Positions 19,782 to 28,998 of a DNA stretch of 64,000 nucleotides are shown piece by piece. The position numbers and the translations under genes were made by a program. Origin of the DNA: Neisseria zalophi. Lineage in GTDB: Bacteria > Pseudomonadota > Gammaproteobacteria > Burkholderiales > Neisseriaceae. How positions within the stretch are numbered: position 1 is the stretch's first letter; each line of letters opens with the position of its first letter. The stretch is from positions 1,665,014-1,729,013 of the forward strand of contig NZ_CP031700.1 in the NCBI RefSeq assembly GCF_008807015.1. The letters run 5' to 3'. The notes under the pieces were generated by a model that saw nothing but the letters and a program-made list of their open reading frames with translations, searched no databases and was not told where the DNA came from.

Positions 19782-20723
19782 CTATACAGCAAAATGCCGC
19801 TGCACATCCGCCAAAACCGTTGCCAACATATCGCCCTGATAAGGATCAATACAGCGATCTACCGAAAGTTTACGCAACCATGTCAACTGGCGTTTGGCCA
19901 ACTGGCGCGTGGCGGCAATGCCTTTTTCCACAAAAGTTTCATAATCATAAAGGCCGTCTGAATACTCCCAAGCCTGACGGTAGCCGACACAACGCATAGA
20001 CGGCGTATCCAAACCCAACCCCGGGTATATTTGTTTCAGACGGCCCATTTCCTCTAAAAAGCCCTGCGCCAACATATCGCGGAAACGCCGTCCTATTTGG
20101 GCATGCAATAACGCGCGGTCTTCCGGAATCAAGGCAACAGTATATAAATCCAACAACGGCTCACGGTTTTTGGCTTCGGCAAAATGGCTGCTCAAAGGCT
20201 TGCCCGTCAGCATAAACACTTCCAAAGCCCGTTCGATACGCTGGCTGTCGGCAGGCTCCAAACGCGCGGCAGTGAGCGGATCCACGGTTTTCAGACGGCC
20301 ATATAAATGCGCCAAGCCGTGCTTTTCCTTTTCCGCCTGCAAAGCAAGGCGCACATCCGCATCCGCTTCGGGCAACTGGTTCAGCCCTTCGGTGAGCGCA
20401 TGAAAATACATCATCGTCCCGCCGACAATCAAAGGCAATCGACCACGCGCACGGATAGCGTGCACCAACCCGACACAATCACGGACAAAATCAGCAGCGC
20501 TATACGTTTGCAAAGGCGAAATAATATCAATCAAATGATGCGGCACCGCCGCCCGCTCCGCCGCCGACGGCTTGGCCGTACCGATATCCATATCGCGATA
20601 CACCAGCGCAGAATCCAAACTGATAATTTCAACAGGCTGATGTTCGGCTATTTTTAAAGCCAAACCCGTTTTACCGCTGGCCGTCGGGCCGAGAATTGCC
20701 AGAGTTTTAGGAAGAGAAGTCAT
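19782..20723 (-). CDS. miaA: tRNA dimethylallyltransferase
   Basis: Adds the isopentenyl group to A37 of tRNAs that read UNN codons. The 313-residue protein has the P-loop LGPTASGKTGLALKIA near residue 11 and the substrate signature SLDSALVYRDMDIGTAKPS. LIVGGTMMYFHALTEGL and the C-terminal TRQLAKRQLTWLRK are also characteristic. ATG at 20723. It stands alone; the mfd terminator lies just upstream. Confidence 0.97.
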   Translation of the reverse strand: MTSLPKTLAILGPTASGKTGLALKIAEHQPVEIISLDSALVYRDMDIGTAKPSAAERAAVPHHLIDIISPLQTYSAADFVRDCVGLVHAIRARGRLPLIVGGTMMYFHALTEGLNQLPEADADVRLALQAEKEKHGLAHLYGRLKTVDPLTAARLEPADSQRIERALEVFMLTGKPLSSHFAEAKNREPLLDLYTVALIPEDRALLHAQIGRRFRDMLAQGFLEEMGRLKQIYPGLGLDTPSMRCVGYRQAWEYSDGLYDYETFVEKGIAATRQLAKRQLTWLRKLSVDRCIDPYQGDMLATVLADVQRHFAV

Positions 20724-20810
20724 TGGGGGATATTGATTGGAGAAAAGAGGCGATTATAACAAACAGTGAATCATTAGAAATATGAATCTTTAAAAGGGCT
20801 GAATAATACC

Positions 20811-20843
20811 AAAGGCCGTCTGAACCCCTTTCAGACGGCCTTT
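20811..20843 (-). terminator. mfd terminator, paired uptake sequences
   Basis: AAAGGCCGTCTGAA and its inverse around a four-base loop, directly downstream of the mfd stop. Confidence 0.8.
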
Positions 20844-20859
20844 CCAACACTCAACCCAA

Positions 20860-23800
20860 TCACTTCCCCTGCAATTTCCGCAAAACGGTTTTCACGGTCT
20901 GAATGCGGGTTTCTATATTGTCCATCACCGCGCTGACTCTGAGCTTATCGGCGCCGGCCAAGCGGTAATTTTTATTGCTTTGCATCAGCATAATAATATC
21001 GGCGGGGTCGATTTGGTTGTTTTTGCCAAAGGTAAACGTGGCGGCTTCGGCGGTGGCGTCTATGGCGTCAATGCCCATTTCTTTGGCAATCAGGCGGATG
21101 CGGTGGCTTTCGATCAGGGTTTTAACCGGCTGTTCGGGCAGGCCGAAGCGGTCGACCAGTTCTTCATGTACGGCGTTGATATCCTGCTCGGTTTCGCAGG
21201 TAGCCAAGCGTTTGTAGAGCACTAAGCGTTCGTGGATATCGGGGCAGTAGTCTTCGGGCAGTAGTGCGGGGCTATGTAGTTTGATTTCGGTGGTGACACC
21301 CAAGGGCGCGTCTAAATCGGGTTGGCGGCCTTTTTTGAGGTCGCGCACGGCTTGCTTGAGCATTTCGGTGTAGAGGCTGAAGCCGACCTGCATCATTTCA
21401 CCGCTTTGGCCTTCGCCGAGTATTTCGCCGGCGCCGCGTATTTCAAGGTCTTGCATGGCGAGGGTGAAGCCTGCACCCAATTCGTCGGCGGCGGCAATGG
21501 CATCCAGCCGTTTTTCGGCGTCTTTGCTGATGTATTCGGGAGTGAGCAGGTAGGCGTAGGCTTGGTGGTGGCTGCGCCCTACCCGGCCGCGTAGTTGGTG
21601 CAGTTGGGCAATGCCGAATTTATCGGCGCGGTTGATAATGATGGTGTTGGCATTGGGGATGTCGATACCGGTTTCGATAATGGTGGAACACAATAATACG
21701 TTGAAACGCTGTTGCAAAAAGTCGCGCATCACCTGCTCGAGTTCGCGCTCGCGCAATTGGCCGTGGGCAACGGCAATGCGGGCTTCGGGCAACAGGGTTT
21801 CCAGCCGTTCGCGCATGTTTTCGATAGTGTCGACTTCGTTATGCAGAAAGAAAACCTGCCCGCCGCGTTTGAGTTCGCGCAAAACGGCTTCGCGTACGCT
21901 GGCTTCGCTAAAGGGTTTGACAAAGGTTTTTACGGCCAAGCGGCGGCTGGGGGCGGTGGTAATCAGCGAGAAATCGCGCAGCCCTTCCAATGCCATGCTG
22001 AGGGTGCGCGGAATCGGGGTGGCGGTGAGGGTGAGAATATCGACATTGGCGCGCAGGCGTTTGAGCTGCTCTTTTTGGCGCACGCCGAAGCGGTGTTCTT
22101 CGTCGATAATTACTAGGCCTAAGTTTTTGAAAACAATATCGTCTTGAACCAGTTTGTGCGTACCGATAACGATATCGACGGTGCCGTCGGCCATGCCCGC
22201 TAAAGTAGCTTTGGTTTGTTTGCTGCTGTTGAAACGGGAAAGCGAGGCGACTTTCACCGGAAAATCGGCGAAGCGGTCGCTGAAGTTTTTATCGTGTTGC
22301 TCGACCAATAAGGTGGTCGGGGCAAGTACGGCCACTTGTTTGCCGCCCATCACGGCTACGAAAGCGGCGCGTAATGCCACTTCGGTTTTGCCGAAGCCGA
22401 CATCGCCGCACACCAGCCTGTCCATCGGTTTGCCTTGGGTAAGGTCTTTTAAAACGGCGGCAATGGCAGCGGCCTGATCTTCGGTTTCTTCATAGCCGAA
22501 GCCGTCTGAAAAGGCTTGATAGTCGATTTCGTTGAGTGGGAATTTAAAGCCTTCTTGGGCGGCGCGTTGGGCGTATAAATTCAGCAATTCGGCGGCGGTA
22601 TCGCGGGCTTTTTCGGCGGCTTTGCGTTTGGCTTTGTTCCAAGCGGCGGTGCCCAGCCGGTGTAGCTGCACGTTTTCATGAGCATGGCCGGAATAGCGGC
22701 TGATGAGGTGTAGCTGCGAAACCGGCACATAAAGCTGGGCTTCGTTGGCGTATTCGAGCAGCATCATTTCGTTTTCGCCCTCGCCCAAATCCATATTCAC
22801 CAAGCCCATATAGCGGCCGATACCGTGTTCTTCGTGAACAACGGGGTCGCCGATATTGATTTCGGCCAAGTCGCGCAACAGGCCGTCTGAAACGGCGGCA
22901 TGTTTGCGGCGGCGCACATTGCGGCTGCGGGCAACGTATTGATAGAGGTCGGATTCGGTAATCACGGCCAGCGGGGGTTGGTCGGGCAGTTGGAAGCCAT
23001 AGGCCAGCGGGGTTACGGTAATGGCCAACGCTACGCCGCTGTCGAGAAATGCCTGCCAGCCGTCTACGCTTTGCGGTTTGAGGCCGTGCTGGGCGAAAAA
23101 GCCGAGCATGGTTTCGCGGCGGCCGGCACTTTCGGCACACAATAAAACCTGCCCGTTAAAGGCCGTCTGAAAATGCTTTAAAGCGGCCAGCGGGGTTTCC
23201 GACTGGCGGTTAACGGCCACATCGGGCAATTGATGTTCGGGTGCGCTAAAGTCGGGCAATATCTGCGGATAAAGTTTCAGACGGCCTGCAAACTGGTCTT
23301 CACTGAGATACAAATGCCGTGGATGCAAAGGCGGGTAGGTTTCGTCGCCCTGCGCCATCTGAAAACGGGTTTTGACATCGCCCCAAAAGCGCGAAGCTTC
23401 GGCATACACATCGCCGACAAAAACCAATAATGCGTCTTCGCCGATATAGTCGAACAAGGTGGCCAATTCGTTTTCAAAAAACAACGGCAGATAATATTCG
23501 ACACCGGCACCGTAATGGCCGCTGCTTACGGCTTTATAAACGGCGGCGGCATTGTAGTCGGCATCGATTTCTTCGCGGAAACGGGCGCGGAATATTTTTT
23601 GCGCGTCGTCATCGGAAGGAAATTCATGTGCGGGCAGCAGGCGGATTTCTGAAATCGGCGCCAGCGTGCGTTGGCTGTCGGGGTCGAATGTTTTGATGCT
23701 GTCGATTTCGTCGCCGAATAAATCCAAGCGGTACGGCAGTTCGCTGCCCATCGGAAAAATATCCAAAATACCGCCGCGCATGGCAAATTCACCGGCGGCA

Positions 23801-24255
23801 ATCACATTGGAAACATTGCTGTATCCGGCTTCAACCAGATTTTCTCGCAAGGCTTCGATATCGAGTGTTTGCCCGGTTTTCAGCCAAAATGTGCGCCCGA
23901 GCAAAAACGATACCGGCGCCAGCTTCTGCATGGCGGTGGATACCGGCACAATCAAAACATCAGCCTGCCCGTTTTTCACCTGCCATAAAGCCGAAAGCCG
24001 CTCGGATACCAAATCGTGATGCGGTGAAAACCGTTCGTAAGGCAGCGTTTCCCAATCGGGCAGGAATACGGCGTTATCTTGCGGGCGGAAAAACTGCCAA
24101 GCGGTATGCAGGCGCAATGCCTGTTCTACGTCTTGGGTAAGGATGACCTTCAGTTTTTTTTCCGGCAGATATTGTGCCAACGCCCACGGCAGGCTGCCGC
24201 GGGAAAGGCCGTTCCAATGGGATTTTTGAGCGGGGGCGGGAATGGAATAAGTCAT
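20860..24255 (-). CDS. mfd: transcription-repair coupling factor
   Basis: ATP-dependent translocase that displaces stalled RNA polymerase and recruits UvrA to lesions. The 1131-residue protein has UvrB-like N-terminal domains, an RNA polymerase-interacting region (GDPVVHEEHGIGRYMGL) and RecG-like motor domains. Walker A is GDVGFGKTEVALRA, the DEEH box is VIIDEEHRFG, and LTATPIPRT and QLRGRVGRS are present. A C-terminal UvrA-autoinhibition domain ends it. The ATG at 24255 (MTYSIPAPAQ) is preferred; an in-frame ATG at 24303 lies inside an uptake-sequence hairpin and would add 16 untypical residues. Confidence 0.97.
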   Translation of the reverse strand: MTYSIPAPAQKSHWNGLSRGSLPWALAQYLPEKKLKVILTQDVEQALRLHTAWQFFRPQDNAVFLPDWETLPYERFSPHHDLVSERLSALWQVKNGQADVLIVPVSTAMQKLAPVSFLLGRTFWLKTGQTLDIEALRENLVEAGYSNVSNVIAAGEFAMRGGILDIFPMGSELPYRLDLFGDEIDSIKTFDPDSQRTLAPISEIRLLPAHEFPSDDDAQKIFRARFREEIDADYNAAAVYKAVSSGHYGAGVEYYLPLFFENELATLFDYIGEDALLVFVGDVYAEASRFWGDVKTRFQMAQGDETYPPLHPRHLYLSEDQFAGRLKLYPQILPDFSAPEHQLPDVAVNRQSETPLAALKHFQTAFNGQVLLCAESAGRRETMLGFFAQHGLKPQSVDGWQAFLDSGVALAITVTPLAYGFQLPDQPPLAVITESDLYQYVARSRNVRRRKHAAVSDGLLRDLAEINIGDPVVHEEHGIGRYMGLVNMDLGEGENEMMLLEYANEAQLYVPVSQLHLISRYSGHAHENVQLHRLGTAAWNKAKRKAAEKARDTAAELLNLYAQRAAQEGFKFPLNEIDYQAFSDGFGYEETEDQAAAIAAVLKDLTQGKPMDRLVCGDVGFGKTEVALRAAFVAVMGGKQVAVLAPTTLLVEQHDKNFSDRFADFPVKVASLSRFNSSKQTKATLAGMADGTVDIVIGTHKLVQDDIVFKNLGLVIIDEEHRFGVRQKEQLKRLRANVDILTLTATPIPRTLSMALEGLRDFSLITTAPSRRLAVKTFVKPFSEASVREAVLRELKRGGQVFFLHNEVDTIENMRERLETLLPEARIAVAHGQLRERELEQVMRDFLQQRFNVLLCSTIIETGIDIPNANTIIINRADKFGIAQLHQLRGRVGRSHHQAYAYLLTPEYISKDAEKRLDAIAAADELGAGFTLAMQDLEIRGAGEILGEGQSGEMMQVGFSLYTEMLKQAVRDLKKGRQPDLDAPLGVTTEIKLHSPALLPEDYCPDIHERLVLYKRLATCETEQDINAVHEELVDRFGLPEQPVKTLIESHRIRLIAKEMGIDAIDATAEAATFTFGKNNQIDPADIIMLMQSNKNYRLAGADKLRVSAVMDNIETRIQTVKTVLRKLQGK

Positions 24256-24271
24256 GGCAATAGCAAGGGAA

Positions 24272-24318
24272 TCAGGCCGTCTGAAAATAAGGTTTTCAAA
24301 CATTTTCAGACGGCCTGA
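24272..24318. repeat. inverted uptake-sequence pair upstream of mfd
   Basis: TCAGGCCGTCTGAAAAT (24272-24288) and its exact inverse (24302-24318). It lies between lolA, which has its own closer terminator, and mfd, so it may sit in the mfd leader. Confidence 0.75.
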
Positions 24319-24413
24319 ATAAATTGAAAACGGTAGATTCTATCATGTATCACCGGCAAATCTAACCGGCATTGGGGGAGCCATAAAATATATGACAAAT
24401 AAAAAACACACCG

Positions 24414-24446
24414 ATGTAGGGGCGGATATTTAATCCGCCCCTACAT
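24414..24446. repeat. GC-rich palindrome, not an uptake sequence
   Basis: Perfect 14-base inverted repeat ATGTAGGGGCGGAT/ATCCGCCCCTACAT with loop ATTTA. A partial second copy of the right arm (AATCCGCCC) follows about 10 bases later. There is no T run. It looks like a REP-type or miniature-element remnant rather than a terminator. Confidence 0.6.
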
Positions 24447-24471
24447 GTATGCAATCCGCCCATTCATAAAT

Positions 24472-24504
24472 CAGGCCGTCTGAAATATTGATTCAGACGG
24501 CCTG
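24472..24504 (-). terminator. lolA terminator, paired uptake sequences
   Basis: CAGGCCGTCTGAA and its inverse, just past the lolA stop. Confidence 0.8.
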
Positions 24505-24535
24505 TTATCCCGTTATAGGGCAAACACCCTAAAAA

Positions 24536-25156
24536 TTAATTACTCAATACATCCACGCCTTTGGGCGGGGTAAAGCTAAAGGCGCTGCGGGAAAGTTTGG
24601 GCTGCATATTCAAATTGCTGAAGCGGATGGTGGTTTCATTGCCGAATCCGTCTTTCAGCTGCATGGCGGCTAAGGCTTCGCCTTTGAAACCGATGCGGAT
24701 ATATTGATATCCGGCATTGTTTTTCTTGGGCGTGGCGCGTACATAATCAATGCCGCCGGCCGAGCCGTCTTCTTTTAGGGTGTAGCTGCTGTCAAGTGCC
24801 GATTTGTTCGACAAAATAGCGGCCGGGCTGTCGCCGATGGTTTGATCTTGTGAAGATTTGGTTACCTGTGCCAAATCAACGTCGTAAAGCCAAATGGTTT
24901 TGCCGTCGCCGACAATGGTTTGTTTGTAGGGTTTGGTGTATTGCCATTTAAACAAGCCAGGGCGCAAAATTTGGAAAGAGCCGCTGGTGGTTTGGGTTTT
25001 CTTTTTGTTTTTTACGGTTTGGGTAAAGCTACCACTAATGCCGTCGGCATCGGTGTTGAATTTTTTCAGCGCATCAATCGCACCTGCTTGGGCACTGCCG
25101 ATACCCAAAGCAAACAGGGTGGCGAAAGCGGGGAATAAAATCTTCTTTTGTGTCAT
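24536..25156 (-). CDS. lolA: outer-membrane lipoprotein carrier protein
   Basis: Periplasmic chaperone that accepts lipoproteins from LolCDE and delivers them to LolB. The 206-residue protein has a signal peptide (FATLFALGIGSAQAGA). The family pattern follows: GSFTQTVKNKKKTQTTSGSF, RPGLFKWQYTKPYKQTIVGD, TIWLYDVDLAQVTK and SFTPPKGVDVL at the C-terminus. ATG at 25156 with an AGGAAC site. Monocistronic. Confidence 0.96.
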   Translation of the reverse strand: MTQKKILFPAFATLFALGIGSAQAGAIDALKKFNTDADGISGSFTQTVKNKKKTQTTSGSFQILRPGLFKWQYTKPYKQTIVGDGKTIWLYDVDLAQVTKSSQDQTIGDSPAAILSNKSALDSSYTLKEDGSAGGIDYVRATPKKNNAGYQYIRIGFKGEALAAMQLKDGFGNETTIRFSNLNMQPKLSRSAFSFTPPKGVDVLSN

Positions 25157-25375
25157 AAAAATGTTCCTTTTTCGGAAATAAATTCGTCTGCTGTGTGCAG
25201 AACGGCAAGGGCTATATTAAGCCTTTTTGCTGAAAATACAATACTTTGAGTTTTTTTGAAATTATTATGGCTTGTGTGTAAAGGCCGTCTGAATGCCTAA
25301 ACGCTTATGAACAAGGGTAAAATCACGGCTTGCTTAACCTGAATTTAAACCTTGTTTACCCGTAAAATGTATCAC

Positions 25376-26203
25376 ATGAATACAACACAATCCGTTTACC
25401 CCGCACTTTTATCGGCCTTACAGGCAAGCAGCCCCGAAGAAAAATGCCGCCAAACCGCCCTGATTTTTTCCGGTTTTTCAGACGGCCTTTTCGATAACCG
25501 GCCGTCTGAAAAACCGCTCGATTTCCGCGAAGCCGGCCGCCCCGCCAAACCCGAACTCGTACCCTCCCGCGCCGTACGCGCCCGCAAAATGAATACGCCG
25601 GAAGGCTACGCCGCCATGCTGCATGCCATCTGCCATATTGAATTCAACGCCATCAATCTGGCTTTGGATGCGGCCTACCGCTTCCGCAACCTGCCCACTG
25701 CCTTCACGGGCGATTGGATTCGCATCGCCAAAGAAGAAGCCTATCATTTCCAACTGATGCGCGGCCGTTTGCAGGCATACGGCTTTGATTACGGCGATTT
25801 CGAAGCGCATAACCATTTATGGGACATGGCCTATAAAACCGCTTTCGATCCGCTGTTGCGCATGGCTTTGGTGCCGCGCGTATTGGAAGCCCGCGGTTTG
25901 GACGTTACCCCCGCCATACGCGCAAAAGTTGCCCAAAAAGGCGATTTGGCAACCTGCGATGTGCTCGATATTATCTACCGCGATGAAATCGGCCATGTGA
26001 AAACGGGCAACCGCTGGTATCAGTATTTATGCGCGGAACGCGGCTTGGAACCGACGGCCTTATTCCGCAACCTTGTCGCCCGCTATGATCTTTTTATTTT
26101 CCGTGGTTATGTGAATATCGAAGCCCGCGAACAGGCGGGGTTCAGCCGCTTTGAATTGGATATGCTGGAAGACTTCGAACAAAGTTTGAAAGCCGGCGTC
26201 TGA
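25376..26203 (+). CDS. DUF455 family ferritin-like protein
   Basis: About 275 residues. The DUF455 family has a four-helix ferritin-like fold related to the tRNA hydroxylase MiaE; its function is not established. Likely di-iron ligands are visible on separate helices: HIEFNAINLALD, AKEEAYHFQLM and YRDEIGHV. I start it at the ATG at 25376; an ATG three codons and a TTG eight codons upstream are also in frame. Codons about 32-47 are made of a perfect inverted uptake-sequence pair (25471-25516). Confidence 0.85.
   Translation: MNTTQSVYPALLSALQASSPEEKCRQTALIFSGFSDGLFDNRPSEKPLDFREAGRPAKPELVPSRAVRARKMNTPEGYAAMLHAICHIEFNAINLALDAAYRFRNLPTAFTGDWIRIAKEEAYHFQLMRGRLQAYGFDYGDFEAHNHLWDMAYKTAFDPLLRMALVPRVLEARGLDVTPAIRAKVAQKGDLATCDVLDIIYRDEIGHVKTGNRWYQYLCAERGLEPTALFRNLVARYDLFIFRGYVNIEAREQAGFSRFELDMLEDFEQSLKAGV
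25471..25516. repeat. inverted uptake-sequence pair inside the DUF455 gene
   Basis: CGGTTTTTCAGACGGCC (25471-25487) and its perfect 17-base inverse (25500-25516) with a 12-base spacer, in coding sequence near the 5' end. Confidence 0.9.
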
Positions 26204-26259
26204 ATAATCGGGGTTTTCGGTATCCCCGAAAAATTACAATGGTGTAAAGGAGTTTCAGC

Positions 26260-27135
26260 GTGGCTTTATCACGACAAAAATGGTTAACGATGGCAACCTA
26301 TGCCTCAACGCTGACAGCCGTGTTTTTAGTGCTCTTAAAAGCGGCGGCATGGCTGTTGAGTGGTTCGGTGAGTATTCTGGCCAGTTTTGCAGATTCCTTG
26401 ATTGATCTGGCCGCCAGTGCACTGAATTTAATCGCCGTGCGGGTGGCTTTAAAGCCGGCAGATGCTAACCACACGTTCGGGCATGGTAAAGCGGAGGGTT
26501 TATCGGCGCTGGCCCAATCGGCTTTTATCGGCGGTTCGGCGGTTTTTCTATTGCTCAACGCCGTTCATCGTTTAATCAACCCCGAACAAGTACAGTATAC
26601 CGGCTGGGGTATCGGCGTGATGCTGATATCCGTTGCCGTTACGCTGGCGTTGGTGACTTTTCAGCGTTATGTATTGCGGCAAACCGTTTCCCAAGCGGTG
26701 GAAGCCGACCGCCTGCATTATCTGAGCGATATTTTATCGAATGCGGTGGTGCTGGCTGCTTTGGTGATGGCAGCCTACGGTTGGCATACAGCCGATGCTT
26801 GGCTGGCGTTGGGCTTAGCGGTGTGGATGTTTAAAAATGCCGCCGATATCGGTAAAGGCGCGGTGAACACGCTGATGGATAAAACACTTTCCGCCGAAAC
26901 GCTTAACGCTATCCGGCAGGCGGCTTTATCGGTAAACGCCGTAGCAGGTGTGCACAATTTAAAAACCCGCCAAGCCGGCAATACAGTGTTTGTTCAGCTA
27001 CATATCAGTATGGATGGTGCCATGAGTTTGGAAACGTCGCATCAGGCGGCTAAAAGTGTGGAGGATAAAATCAAAGCCTTATTCGAAGAGGCGGATGTGA
27101 TTGTACATACCGACCCTGTTCATACCACACTATAA
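26260..27135 (+). CDS. cation diffusion facilitator, FieF type
   Basis: Inner-membrane efflux pump for divalent metals (Fe, Zn or Mn). The 291-residue protein has about six membrane helices. Metal-site motifs are SFADSLIDLAAS in helix 2 and HYLSDILSN in helix 5, i.e. D..D and H..D as in FieF. A cytoplasmic ferredoxin-like domain follows, with VHNLKTRQAGNTVFVQLHI. The GTG start at 26260 is supported by AAAGGAG 7 bases upstream. Metal specificity cannot be decided. Confidence 0.92.
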   Translation: MALSRQKWLTMATYASTLTAVFLVLLKAAAWLLSGSVSILASFADSLIDLAASALNLIAVRVALKPADANHTFGHGKAEGLSALAQSAFIGGSAVFLLLNAVHRLINPEQVQYTGWGIGVMLISVAVTLALVTFQRYVLRQTVSQAVEADRLHYLSDILSNAVVLAALVMAAYGWHTADAWLALGLAVWMFKNAADIGKGAVNTLMDKTLSAETLNAIRQAALSVNAVAGVHNLKTRQAGNTVFVQLHISMDGAMSLETSHQAAKSVEDKIKALFEEADVIVHTDPVHTTL

Positions 27136-27163
27136 AAAATAAAACGGTTTACACGGCATCCCT

Positions 27164-27238
27164 ATTTTCAGACGGCCTGTAAAAACTCAAGGCCGTCTGA
27201 AAACCCAAATAAAAAACAGGCTAATCAGCCTGTTTTTT
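27164..27238. terminator. double terminator between the efflux gene and accA
   Basis: An inverted uptake-sequence pair (27164-27200) is followed by AAAAAACAGGCTAATCAGCCTGTTTTTT (27211-27238; 20 bases at most shown in stems of 12). The second hairpin has T runs on both strands and serves the convergent genes. Confidence 0.85.
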
Positions 27239-27260
27239 ACATCTTCAATCTTCTACCTGC

Positions 27261-28220
27261 TTATTTCTCGGTAAATTTACCATAAGCCATAATGCGGTCG
27301 AAACGGCGGGTCAGCAAATCGGATAGCGGCATATCTTGCGCCTCACGCAACTGCTCGGCCAATACCTCTTTCACCCGTTTGGTGATTTCGGCATGGTCGC
27401 GATGTGCGCCACCTAAAGGTTCTTCAATCGTGCGGTCAATCAAACCTAACTCCGACAGGCGTTTTGCGGTAATCCCCAAAGCCTGAGCAGCTTCAGGAGC
27501 TTTTTCGGCGGTTTTCCATAAAATAGACGCACAGCCCTCCGGTGAAATCACCGAATAAGTGGAATATTGCAGCATGTTGATATAATCGCCTACGGCAATC
27601 GCCAACGCACCACCGGAACCACCCTCGCCGATAATGGTACACAATACCGGCACGCGCAGTTTAGTCAGCTCGTATAGATTGCGGCCGATGGCTTCAGATT
27701 GGTTACGCTCTTCGGCATCAATACCGGGATAGGCGCCGGGGGTGTCGACAAAAGTCATTACCGGCAAATGGAATTTTTCCGCCGTCTGCATCAGGCGCAA
27801 GGCTTTGCGGTAGCCTTCGGGGCGCGGCATACCGAAATTTCTACGGATTTTTTCTTTGGTATCGCGGCCTTTCTGATGGCCGATAACCACCACGCTTTGA
27901 CCATTGAAACGCGCCAAACCACCGATAATCGCTTTATCGTCAGCATAATGGCGGTCGCCATGTAATTCTTCAAAATCAGTGAAAATCGCATCGATATAAT
28001 CGAGGGTATACGGGCGTTGCGGATGGCGTGATACTTGTGAGATTTGAACGGGGGTGAGTTTATTGAAAATCGACTTGGTCAAATCATTGCTTTTCTTTTG
28101 CAGGCGGGTAATTTCATCGGAAATATCTACGGCGGATTCGCCTTGCACAAAGCGCAGTTCGTCGATTTTTTTGGTTAGTTCGGCAATCGGTTGCTCAAAA
28201 TCCAGAAAAACGGGTTTCAT
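27261..28220 (-). CDS. accA: acetyl-CoA carboxylase carboxyltransferase subunit alpha
   Basis: With AccD forms the carboxyltransferase that makes malonyl-CoA for fatty acid synthesis. The 319-residue protein has [46 protein letters not shown] and [17 protein letters not shown]. The ATG at 28220 ([10 protein letters not shown]) matches the usual family start; another ATG four codons upstream is possible. Neither has a strong ribosome site. accD is in the window near 36.5 kb, not adjacent. Confidence 0.96.
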   Translation of the reverse strand: MKPVFLDFEQPIAELTKKIDELRFVQGESAVDISDEITRLQKKSNDLTKSIFNKLTPVQISQVSRHPQRPYTLDYIDAIFTDFEELHGDRHYADDKAIIGGLARFNGQSVVVIGHQKGRDTKEKIRRNFGMPRPEGYRKALRLMQTAEKFHLPVMTFVDTPGAYPGIDAEERNQSEAIGRNLYELTKLRVPVLCTIIGEGGSGGALAIAVGDYINMLQYSTYSVISPEGCASILWKTAEKAPEAAQALGITAKRLSELGLIDRTIEEPLGGAHRDHAEITKRVKEVLAEQLREAQDMPLSDLLTRRFDRIMAYGKFTEK

Positions 28221-28466
28221 ATTTAATGACATGTTTCATGCTCTTATATCAATAGTATTCGGTCGTTATCATACGCTAATAACAAAAAATTGGGCAGGGT
28301 TTTGCCTGTAAAGCCGGTCGGATACATTTGCTCCGTTTCCATAAAATAGCTGTAAAATAGCTGTTTTTACTGGCTTTCCGGGCTATTTAGTATAAAGACT
28401 CTTATCAAGCCGGATTGCCAATCTTATGCTAAACTCAGCGATACTTCAATCCATAATCACAGCACT

Positions 28467-28868
28467 ATGAACAAGAAGAATGAGCAAACAGCCATGCGGC
28501 TCGACAAATGGTTGTGGGCGGCACGCTTTTTTAAAACCCGTGCGCTCGCACAAAAACACATCGAATTAGGGCGTGTGCAGGTAAACGGCTCAAAGGTGAA
28601 AAACAGCAAAAACATCAGCACCGGCGATACCATCGATCTAACCTTAAATTCCCTGCCGTATAAAATCAAAGTTTTGGCATTGAACCACCAACGCCGCCCC
28701 GCTCCCGAAGCCCGACTGTTATACGAAGAAGATGCCGCCACCGCCACCCGCCGCGAAGAGCAAAAACTGCTCGACCAAGCCAGCCGTGTCAGCGCCGCCT
28801 ATCCCGACGGCAGGCCGACCAAACGCGACCGCCGCCAGATTGAAAAAATCAAACGTGGCGAATGGTAA
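28467..28868 (+). CDS. hslR: S4-domain RNA-binding heat shock protein Hsp15
   Basis: Binds free 50S subunits carrying nascent chains and recycles stalled subunits. The 133-residue protein opens with the S4 alpha-L domain (MRLDKWLWAARFFKTRALAQ, residues about 10-70) and ends with a basic tail (GRPTKRDRRQIEKIKRGEW) as in Hsp15. ATG at 28467. Confidence 0.93.
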   Translation: MNKKNEQTAMRLDKWLWAARFFKTRALAQKHIELGRVQVNGSKVKNSKNISTGDTIDLTLNSLPYKIKVLALNHQRRPAPEARLLYEEDAATATRREEQKLLDQASRVSAAYPDGRPTKRDRRQIEKIKRGEW

Positions 28869-28998
28869 GTTGAGGCAACACTCTATCACGCCGCACCTTT
28901 AATAATATCGTTTCAGACGGCCTATTATCTTGCCCGTTTAGCACGCTTCCTTATTCGCGTATAATTGCCCGTTTTCCCTATTTTAATAAAGCAGAATC

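Noticed and set aside
21611..23140. Long open frames antisense to mfd, including one of about 178 and one of about 154 codons
   Set aside because: They lie wholly inside a high-GC, strongly coding gene and have shadow-type compositions (Arg/Ser/Pro-rich) with no motif.
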